From Bacteroidales bacterium (GTDB lineage Bacteria > Bacteroidota > Bacteroidia > Bacteroidales > FEN-979), in assembly GCA_016926765.1 (NCBI GenBank), contig JAFGNY010000197.1:1-5632 (forward strand): 5,632 nt of DNA, given 5' to 3'. The notes under the pieces were generated by a model. The model ran no database searches. It was given only the letters and a program-made list of their open reading frames with translations, and was not told the DNA's origin. This document shows positions 1-5,632 of the stretch, one piece after another (the stretch's first letter is position 1; each line of letters begins with the position of its first letter). The position numbers and the translations under genes are program-made.

Positions 1-235
1 AAAAGATGGTCCGGTCGGCAACTACATCATCGATATTTCTAATGCTGAATCCAATGTAATCGGGTTGAAAACTTCTTACCACATCCGGAAGGGATTTCCC
101 TTCGTCAAAAACACCATCGTAGACCTTCATTTCGTACCATGACTCAAGGGACGATGCCAGTAAACTCAAACCAAGCGGAGGGATCGGGTAGGGAAATTTC
201 TCAGTGTTCGTATTTACTAAAAGGACTTTTTTCAT
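1..235 (-). CDS. B12-binding domain radical SAM protein, N-terminal fragment (cut by window edge)
   Basis: Reading leftward from an ATG at 235-233, 78 codons are open to the window edge, so only the N-terminus is visible. It begins MKKVLLVNTN, followed by the PPLGLSLLASSL segment (residues 19-30) and DYIGFSIRNIDD (59-70). This strand-helix-strand order, with a P-x-GL-x-x-LA motif after the first strand, is typical of the Rossmann-like cobalamin-binding domain that precedes the radical SAM barrel in BchE-type enzymes. The FeS-binding CxxxCxxC motif would lie beyond the edge and is not seen, so the radical SAM part is inferred. The gene lies 20 bp downstream of a complete radical SAM gene on the same strand and probably shares its transcript. 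No strong ribosome binding site precedes the ATG; the upstream bases are AT-rich, as is common in Bacteroidota. The substrate cannot be told. Confidence 0.75.
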   Translation of the reverse strand, partial: MKKVLLVNTNTEKFPYPIPPLGLSLLASSLESWYEMKVYDGVFDEGKSLPDVVRSFQPDYIGFSIRNIDDVVADRTIF

Positions 236-245
236 TTAAGCAGTA

Positions 246-257
246 TCATTCGTAATT
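246..257 (-). repeat. Second copy of AATTACGAATGA intergenic repeat element
   Basis: Read on the minus strand, this is AATTACGAATGA, identical to plus-strand 1605-1616 inside the tandem repeat of the central gap. It overlaps the TAA stop of the upstream radical SAM gene and fills much of the 20 bp gap to the next gene. A 12-base exact match between the only two non-coding gaps around this gene is suggestive, but the element is short and AT-rich. Its function is unknown. Confidence 0.45.
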
Positions 258-1596
258 AAATAACATCCTCTCCTTTTTTGATTAACCATAACTCCCCCAC
301 CCTCCTGTGAAACTCCTCGTAAGGCAGGTTCGTTCTGGTTACCGCATTAAAAAAGTTGTATTTATTGTAATCATGATCAATAATCTGTTCTTTTATCTGC
401 TTGAAATAAACGGTACCGGGCATAGGTGTCAGGATGGTATAACCAGCATACACAACAGGATTTGCCTGAGAATATTCTGCCAGCGCCTTGAAATCATCAT
501 CTCCGTAATCAAATGGGATTACGTAGTTTCCTCTGACCATAATCCCGTTAGAATGAAACACCTCAATCGCTTTCTGATTGTCTGCTGCCGGCACCTTTTT
601 TTTATACCGCTTCAGTTCCTCGTCACGAAATGATTCAAATCCGCAGATCACCACTTTCAGTCCTCCCTGTGCCATCTTTTCAATGATTTCAGGGTGGTTC
701 GCTGCAACATCTGCCCGGATATCCATAACAAATGTCTTTTTGATCCCTTCCTCAACAATCCGGTCGAAAAGATGGTTCATAAACTCCATATCCACTACCG
801 TATTGGCATCAGCAAACCTGACTACCGGATACTCGGGGATCGATTGCAGTTCATCAAGCAGGCTCTCGACCCTCCTCTGGTGATAGGCCCCTTTGAACTG
901 GGTCCAGATAGAGCAGAATGTACACTTATAAGGACAACCGAGAGAGGTATAAACATAGGTGCTTGGAAAAGGACTTTTCCCGACTTTGTATGTTGAAATC
1001 CACTTTTTCAGATGTTGCCGGTCAATCTTCAGAAAGTCATCCCCCACAGGATCCCAGTCCGGAATTCTTCCTGCCGTTTTTTTAAATGTCCCGTTTCCAT
1101 GTAAAAAGATCCCTGGGACAGATTCAAACGGGAGCCCTTTTTCTTTGGCTTCAATGAGGAGGCGGAAAAGATGCGGGCATTGCCCAGGAATTACGATATC
1201 CACATTCGTACCGGCAAAATCGAGCGGTAACAATGTTGCATGTAATCCTCCTGCAACAGTCAGGATAGCCGGATTTACCTCCTTCGCAACCTCACAAATG
1301 GTGGTCGCGTCATTAAACTCCGAAGTAATCACCGTCACCCCGACTACTTCCGGATGATACTGTTCAATAAGGTCTCTTACAAGTTCCCTTAACGGAGGCG
1401 TTGAAGGGTTTAGATCATACTCTCCTTTTGAATCAAATACCCAGACATCATGATCCCTGACTGCTGAAGCAATCGTGAGCAATCCCAGCGGAGGTCCGAT
1501 CAACTTTTTATGAATGAAGCGTATGGCAGCTTCAGGTGCATACTTCAGAATATTATTTTCGGGAGAACGTGGAGGATTTATCAGGAGGATCTTCAC
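256..1596 (-). CDS. B12-binding domain-containing radical SAM protein
   Basis: A complete gene of 446 codons from GTG (1596-1594) to TAA (258-256). The GTG gives the usual start (M/V)KILLINPPRS; a TTG one codon upstream (1599-1597) is also possible. Numbering from the GTG, residues 1-150 form a cobalamin-binding-like domain: INPP near the start, GPPLGLLTIASAV (34-46), VVGVTVIT (84-91), then AGGLHAT (116-121) and VDIVIPG (132-138). The canonical DxHxxG B12 ligand motif is not visible. The radical SAM domain follows, with C221-x3-C225-x2-C228 (LGCPYKCTFC) for the [4Fe-4S] cluster, RFADANTVVD (260-269), the CGFES segment (318-322, cf. G-x-E-S for SAM binding) and TPMPGT (390-395). Length matches class B methylase/cyclase-type members (BchE, HpnJ and relatives). 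Such enzymes carry out radical methylation or ring chemistry in the cytosol; the substrate here is unknown. It lies 20 bp upstream of a second related gene and is divergent from a GT2/exporter operon. Confidence 0.92.
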   Translation of the reverse strand: MKILLINPPRSPENNILKYAPEAAIRFIHKKLIGPPLGLLTIASAVRDHDVWVFDSKGEYDLNPSTPPLRELVRDLIEQYHPEVVGVTVITSEFNDATTICEVAKEVNPAILTVAGGLHATLLPLDFAGTNVDIVIPGQCPHLFRLLIEAKEKGLPFESVPGIFLHGNGTFKKTAGRIPDWDPVGDDFLKIDRQHLKKWISTYKVGKSPFPSTYVYTSLGCPYKCTFCSIWTQFKGAYHQRRVESLLDELQSIPEYPVVRFADANTVVDMEFMNHLFDRIVEEGIKKTFVMDIRADVAANHPEIIEKMAQGGLKVVICGFESFRDEELKRYKKKVPAADNQKAIEVFHSNGIMVRGNYVIPFDYGDDDFKALAEYSQANPVVYAGYTILTPMPGTVYFKQIKEQIIDHDYNKYNFFNAVTRTNLPYEEFHRRVGELWLIKKGEDVI

Positions 1597-1597
1597 C

Positions 1598-1625
1598 AAT
1601 TACGAATTACGAATGACGAAATACG
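1598..1625 (+). repeat. Degenerate 7-bp tandem repeat (AATTACG-type, four units)
   Basis: Four consecutive heptamers read AATTACG, AATTACG, AATGACG and AAATACG. The first two are identical and the others differ at one or two positions. The array starts immediately upstream of the GTG of the minus-strand radical SAM gene and occupies the place where its ribosome binding site would sit; on that strand it reads as TTCGTAATTCGTAATTG. From memory, similar ATTACGAATTACGAAT strings are frequent between genes in many Bacteroidota genomes. Here it would form part of the 5' untranslated region. Confidence 0.7.
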
Positions 1626-1677
1626 ATCGAGGGATCAGGAACAACCATGATCAACTTATTAAGCCAAAATCAATGGT

Positions 1678-1685
1678 CAAATGTA
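1678..1685 (-). promoter_or_regulatory. Candidate -7 box of promoter for the leftward radical SAM unit
   Basis: On the minus strand the bases read TACATTTG, a full match to the Bacteroidota -7 consensus TANNTTTG. It lies about 80 bases upstream of the radical SAM start. No TTG/TTTG -33 box is found at the expected spacing, so support is partial. Transcription from here would give a leader of roughly 70-75 bases that includes the heptamer repeat. Confidence 0.28.
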
Positions 1686-1699
1686 CATAGTTTTTCAGA

Positions 1700-1733
1700 C
1701 TTGGTCAGTCCGTGTCCTAAATTGCTAATTTTG
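1700..1733 (+). promoter_or_regulatory. Candidate Bacteroidota-type promoter for the GT2-exporter operon
   Basis: TAATTTTG at 1726-1733 matches the -7 consensus TANNTTTG exactly. CTTG at 1700-1703 could act as the -33 element, with 22 bases between the boxes, within but towards the long end of the reported range. The predicted transcript start near 1740 lies just upstream of the ATG at 1755 and downstream of the ATG at 1647. This favours 1755 as the translation start of the glycosyltransferase. It is a motif match only, without experimental support. Confidence 0.42.
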
Positions 1734-1754
1734 CTCAGTAAACCCGCTTACCGG

Positions 1755-3014
1755 ATGCCTGAATCCAAATCCATCCAATCGCAGATAAACGATCTGGGAT
1801 GTTGTGTGATCATTCCCACATACAACAATGCCGGTACATTGGAGAAGGTCATCCGTGGGGTTCAGCAGTTTACGGATAATATTATCGTGGTGAATGATGG
1901 CTCCACGGATGAGACAGGGGCGATTTTGGCCAGGTTGTCCGAATCAGAGAAACCAGGCGCCACCCATTCGCCATCACCGATCACTCTCATTACTCTCTCC
2001 GAAAACTCGGGAAAAGGATATGCACTCAGGCAAGCATTCAAGAAAGCCACTGAGAAAGGATACCGTTATGCGATCACCCTTGACAGTGACGGGCAACATT
2101 TCCCGGAAGATATTCCGAATTTCATAGGAATGATTTCAGCCAACCCGGATGCGATGATCGTCGGAGCCCGCGATATGAGTCAGGATGGGGTTCCAGGTAC
2201 CAGTAGTTTTGGGCACAGGTTTTCTATCTTTTGGTTTCGGGTGGAAACAGGCCTGAAGATCCAGGATGTTCAGTCGGGATACCGTCTCTATCCTTTGGAG
2301 AAAATCAAGATGATCCGTCATTTTTACTCCAGAAAATATGAATTTGAGGTTGAAGTACTGGTACGGCTTGCCTGGAGAGGAGTAACGATCCTTTCAGTCC
2401 CGGTACAGATCTGGTACGGAAAAAAAGGAGAGCAGGTTTCACATTTTCGTAAAGGAAGAGATTTTGCCCGGACATCCCTTCTGAACACGATTCTTGTCAT
2501 TGCGGCACTCCTCTGGATACGGCCATTTCATTTTGCAAAAGGATTGCGGAAGAAGAATTTCAAAGAGATCATCCGGGATTATTTTATCAACAGTGAAGAT
2601 ACCAATGCCAAATTAGCCTGGTCTGTCGCATTAGGCCTTTTTATCGGCGTATCCCCTTTCTGGGGATACCAGATGATTGTGGCGGTATCTCTGGCCCATC
2701 TTTTCAAACTGAATAAATTTGTAGCGTTGGTGACCTCCAACATCAGCATCCCCCCTATGATCCCGATCATTATCTTTATCAGCTACTTTGTGGGCGGGTT
2801 CGTGATTGGCGCTGAGACTTCCCATCTCACCTACTCATCAGGCATTGACCTTGAATGGATCAAAGACAACATGGTCCAATACATTGTTGGGAGTTTTGTT
2901 TTTGGTGGTCTGCTGGCTCCTTTGAGCGGACTCATAACCTATATCCTGCTGGTGATCTTCAGGAAGAAGATTCGGATGAGAGAGTTGAAAAAGGTCGAAC
3001 AGAACAGAGATTGA
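1755..3014 (+). CDS. Family 2 glycosyltransferase fused to DUF2062 membrane domain
   Basis: From ATG 1755 this encodes 419 residues. The N-terminal part is a GT-A fold family 2 glycosyltransferase like the dolichyl-/polyprenyl-phosphate sugar synthases: VIIPTYNNAGTL (18-29), VVNDGSTDET (45-54, nucleotide binding), LDSDGQH (109-115, the DxD metal site), QDVQSGYRLY (170-179) and EFEVEVLVRLAWRG (196-209). A hydrophobic stretch follows (about 242-254), then a DUF2062 domain (about 269-404) with LAWSVALGLFIGVSPFWGYQ, SNISIPPMIP and further membrane segments, ending in a basic tail. It probably transfers a sugar to a lipid or lipid-like acceptor at the inner membrane; donor and acceptor are unknown. 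An in-frame ATG at 1647 with AGGA at 1637-1640 would add 36 residues. That extension resembles no GT2 N-terminus I know and precedes the candidate promoter, so 1755 is preferred. The stop overlaps the next gene's ATG, implying translational coupling to the exporter. Confidence 0.9.
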   Translation: MPESKSIQSQINDLGCCVIIPTYNNAGTLEKVIRGVQQFTDNIIVVNDGSTDETGAILARLSESEKPGATHSPSPITLITLSENSGKGYALRQAFKKATEKGYRYAITLDSDGQHFPEDIPNFIGMISANPDAMIVGARDMSQDGVPGTSSFGHRFSIFWFRVETGLKIQDVQSGYRLYPLEKIKMIRHFYSRKYEFEVEVLVRLAWRGVTILSVPVQIWYGKKGEQVSHFRKGRDFARTSLLNTILVIAALLWIRPFHFAKGLRKKNFKEIIRDYFINSEDTNAKLAWSVALGLFIGVSPFWGYQMIVAVSLAHLFKLNKFVALVTSNISIPPMIPIIIFISYFVGGFVIGAETSHLTYSSGIDLEWIKDNMVQYIVGSFVFGGLLAPLSGLITYILLVIFRKKIRMRELKKVEQNRD

Positions 3015-5632
3015 TGGGAACTTTCTTTATTCATATCTACCGCTTTTTTCATCAAAACCGCTGGGTATTCTGGATTTTCCTGGTATTGATTTCCGGCTTC
3101 ATCTTCCTGTTTGCCTCCCGGATAACACTTGAAGAGGACATCTCGGAGATCACTAAGAAAGGAGATAGTCTCAATCGGGATGAATACGTAATCCGTCATT
3201 TTAAATTTGCCGAGAAACTGATCATTCATCTGCGTTTACTCAATCAGGATGTACCCGCTGATCCCGGTCTCCTGATCTCTTTAGCCAATGAACTCTGTGA
3301 TACATTGACTGGGAAGCTGGATACCACCCTGGTTCGGTCTATTTTCCTGAAAACCGATGAACGGTTATTCCCCCAGGCATTGAAACTCATTGACGAGCAT
3401 ATTCCCCTTTTTTTAGATGATGCTGATTATCAAAGGCTGGATAGCCTTCGTTCTAACGAACAACTTCAATCCATCATCCGGGGCAACTACAAGACCTTGA
3501 TTTCACCCGCCAGTATGGTGTTAAAAAAAAGGTTGGTGGAGGATCCTCTTGGGATCTCCACTATTGCGCTGAAAAAATTGGAAAGATTGCGGGTGGATGA
3601 TCAGTTTACTCTCCGCGAAGGGTACATATTTTCTGAGGATGGCAGGCATTTGATCTTTTTCATCACTCCAGCCAATCCACCCAGCGAGACCAGAAAAAAC
3701 ACCGAACTGATTCATATTCTAAACCATTCAATAGATCAGGTCATTACGAAGTACAATCAACAAAAAACTTCGACAGAAGACCTTGTTATAATGGATTATT
3801 TCGGTTCTGCAGCTGTTGCCGTCGGCAATGCCAACCAACTGAAAAGCGATATCATTCTCAGTCTCTCCCTTGCCCTGATCGGGATTCTGATCCTGATCGG
3901 ATGGTACTTCCGCAATCCCGCCATCCCGCTGATCGGTTTTATCCCTGCCTTTTTTGGAGGAGGCCTTGCGCTGGGAATCCTTTACCTTGTTAAAGGGAAT
4001 GTGTCGGCAATTGCTTTGGGGATTGGTTCTGTCATCCTTGGTTTAATCATTGATTATGCGCTGTATATTATCAACCTATACCGTAAAAAACAGCAGGTAG
4101 AGGAGGTCATCAGGGATATGGCTCAAACTATTTTTATTTGCAGCCTCACTTCGATTGGCGCCTTCCTCTGTCTCATTTTTCTGAATTCAGCCGTATTGCA
4201 CGATCTTGGCTGGTTTGCAGCGATCAGTGTATTCGGCGCTGCTTTTTTTGCACTGATTATCCTTCCCCAGTTCCTGGGAAAATACCTTCTTCCGAAAGAA
4301 AAAGGAACCCGACGACAAAACCTGATCGATCGGATCGGAGGAATCCGGTTTGAGAAGCAGGGCTGGCTGATCATCGGATTAGCCATCCTGGGAATTGTGA
4401 GCTTCTTTTATCTGAAAAAAGTTGATTTCGAGAGAGATATGAACAGCCTCAACTTCATGTCAGATGATCTGAAACAAGCAGAAGCAGCACTCGATACCAT
4501 CTCAGAATCGTCGGTCAGGAAGGTCTATATTATTTCAACCGGTACAAGTCTCGACCGTGCTTTACAATACAACGAGCTGGCTATCAGCAAGCTCGAAGAA
4601 ATGAAACAAAAAGGAGAAATCCACGGATGGTCCGGAATCAACACCTTTCTCCTTTCTGATTCCATACAGACAATACGGTTAAACAAATGGACTGAATTCT
4701 GGACTGAAAACAGGAAGGAGGAGTTGTGTTCCGAGTTACGAAAAGCCGGCAAAGAGGAAGGTTTTTCATCCAAGGCTTTCGACGGACTGGATCGAATGCT
4801 CGGGCGGTCATTTACCACCCTCTCACCAACAGAGAATGCCCTGATGAAAGAATCTCTCTTTGGTGAGTGGATCAACGAAACACCCGATCTAGTGATGGTG
4901 ACAGCGATTGCACAGGTGACCGAGAAGGATAAACCTGCAGTGTATCAATGCTTTGAAAATGATTCCAGGTTTGTTCTATTCGACCGTCAGAACCTGACAG
5001 GCCGGTTTGTAGAAAATGTAAGGATGGATTTCAACCGGCTTGTCTCACTTTCCATGGTGTTTGTTTCCCTATTGCTTCTCCTCTCTTTCGGAAGGATTGA
5101 GTTGGGATTCACTACTGCACTGCCCATGTTCTTTGCCTGGCTGATTACCCTGGGGTTTATGGGGATTTTCGGGCTCCGTTTCAATATTTTCAATATTATC
5201 ATCTCCTCTTTTGTCTTTGGTTTGGGAGTAGATTACAGCATTCTGATGATGCGCGGATTACTGGGGCAGTACAAGACCGGTGTCAGCGACATGCAAACCT
5301 ACCAGGTCTCCATCTTTCTCTCTTCAGCAACAACCATTATCGGCGTAGCTGCCTTGTTTGCTGCACGACATCCGGCGCTTCATTCCATCGCCCTGATCTC
5401 GATGATCGGAGTCGCATCTGTTGTGCTGGTGTCATATACCTATCAGTCGTTGCTTGCCAACTGGTTCCTCTTCAAAACAAAAAGGAGAAACAGTCCTCCG
5501 GTAACTCTCTCCCTTTTCTATTATGCCATAGTTGTCGCCTGGATTCCAATCTCTACCATTGCACTGATCCTGGTGATCTATGGCGTGGTGATCAGTCCGG
5601 TTTTACCCCTTTCAAAAAAGAAGAAACAGGAG
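3014..5632 (+). CDS. MMPL/RND-family lipid exporter, partial (runs off window; likely C-terminal fusion)
   Basis: Beginning at ATG 3014-3016, overlapping the GT2 stop in TGATG, the frame is open for 873 codons to the last base. The architecture is the duplicated MMPL/RND one. TM1 is at about 17-35, followed by a periplasmic loop 40-275. TM2-6 span about 277-430, with TM4 carrying IIDYALY (D347-Y348). TM7 is at 450-468, followed by a second periplasmic loop 470-675. TM8-12 span about 676-815, with TM10 carrying GLGVDYSILMM (D740-Y741). The paired Asp-Tyr in TM4 and TM10 match the proton-relay pairs known in MmpL3-type transporters. It should export a lipid or polyene-type molecule across the inner membrane using proton motive force. 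After TM12 a further hydrophobic segment (about 835-865) and a KKKKQ stretch appear. Ordinary MMPL proteins end near TM12, so a fused domain, perhaps a PlsC-like acyltransferase, probably follows outside the window. That last point is inference. Confidence 0.92.
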   Translation, partial: MGTFFIHIYRFFHQNRWVFWIFLVLISGFIFLFASRITLEEDISEITKKGDSLNRDEYVIRHFKFAEKLIIHLRLLNQDVPADPGLLISLANELCDTLTGKLDTTLVRSIFLKTDERLFPQALKLIDEHIPLFLDDADYQRLDSLRSNEQLQSIIRGNYKTLISPASMVLKKRLVEDPLGISTIALKKLERLRVDDQFTLREGYIFSEDGRHLIFFITPANPPSETRKNTELIHILNHSIDQVITKYNQQKTSTEDLVIMDYFGSAAVAVGNANQLKSDIILSLSLALIGILILIGWYFRNPAIPLIGFIPAFFGGGLALGILYLVKGNVSAIALGIGSVILGLIIDYALYIINLYRKKQQVEEVIRDMAQTIFICSLTSIGAFLCLIFLNSAVLHDLGWFAAISVFGAAFFALIILPQFLGKYLLPKEKGTRRQNLIDRIGGIRFEKQGWLIIGLAILGIVSFFYLKKVDFERDMNSLNFMSDDLKQAEAALDTISESSVRKVYIISTGTSLDRALQYNELAISKLEEMKQKGEIHGWSGINTFLLSDSIQTIRLNKWTEFWTENRKEELCSELRKAGKEEGFSSKAFDGLDRMLGRSFTTLSPTENALMKESLFGEWINETPDLVMVTAIAQVTEKDKPAVYQCFENDSRFVLFDRQNLTGRFVENVRMDFNRLVSLSMVFVSLLLLLSFGRIELGFTTALPMFFAWLITLGFMGIFGLRFNIFNIIISSFVFGLGVDYSILMMRGLLGQYKTGVSDMQTYQVSIFLSSATTIIGVAALFAARHPALHSIALISMIGVASVVLVSYTYQSLLANWFLFKTKRRNSPPVTLSLFYYAIVVAWIPISTIALILVIYGVVISPVLPLSKKKKQE

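Noticed and set aside
236..255. Terminator between the two radical SAM genes
   Set aside because: The gap is only 20 bases with no GC-rich hairpin or T-run; the genes look co-transcribed.
307..1357. Several 100-132 codon open frames on the plus strand across the radical SAM gene
   Set aside because: They lie antisense to a well-supported gene with clear family motifs, have no recognisable domains and overlap one another; they are frame shadows.
1633..1652. Inverted repeat GATCA-N10-TGATC near the 1647 ATG as a possible operator
   Set aside because: Arms of only five bases built around GATC are expected by chance, and no regulator gene is nearby to support an operator.
2939..5202. Short minus-strand frames and one plus-strand frame within the exporter gene
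   Set aside because: The MMPL frame is continuous through all of them with correctly ordered membrane segments and Asp-Tyr motifs; the short frames show low-complexity, non-protein-like composition.
3014..5632. Exporter as a drug-efflux RND pump of the AcrB/CusA type
   Set aside because: Length per half, the Asp-Tyr motif in TM4/TM10 and the absence of adjacent membrane-fusion and TolC-like genes fit the MMPL/HpnN group better than the ~1,050-residue HAE pumps.

Overview
The window looks like chromosomal DNA of a member of the Bacteroidota, probably an environmental or uncultured Bacteroidales-type lineage. The grounds are moderate GC, weak or absent Shine-Dalgarno sequences, TANNTTTG-type promoter boxes in the only large intergenic gap, and the gene content. 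This is inference; no marker gene is present.

Layout: two divergent transcription units are separated by a gap of about 158 bp (1597-1754). The leftward unit (minus strand) holds a complete B12-binding-domain radical SAM protein (256-1596). After a 20 bp gap follows the N-terminus of a second protein of the same general type (1-235), cut by the window edge. The rightward unit (plus strand) holds a family 2 glycosyltransferase fused to a C-terminal DUF2062 membrane domain (1755-3014, alternative start 1647). It overlaps by one base (TGATG) a very long MMPL/RND-family exporter gene that stays open from 3014 to the last base of the window. The exporter ORF has no stop in the window, so it is a partial gene of at least 873 codons.

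How the genes may work together: a membrane-anchored GT2, an MMPL lipid exporter and B12-dependent radical SAM enzymes together suggest synthesis, modification and export of a lipid or polyene-type molecule. From memory, GT2 and MMPL genes co-occur in Bacteroidota flexirubin/aryl-polyene/dialkylresorcinol-type clusters, where the MMPL protein can be fused to a lysophospholipid acyltransferase and sometimes a methyltransferase. Here the exporter continues past its 12 expected membrane segments into an extra hydrophobic segment and a basic stretch, as expected at the start of such a fusion. No ketosynthase, ACP or other pathway-defining gene lies in the window, so the product cannot be named.

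The central gap holds a degenerate 7-bp tandem repeat (AATTACG type) directly against the radical SAM start codon, plus candidate divergent promoter boxes. A 12-base piece of the same repeat sequence recurs in the short gap between the two radical SAM genes. No RNA genes, CRISPR arrays, insertion sequences or convincing terminators were seen.
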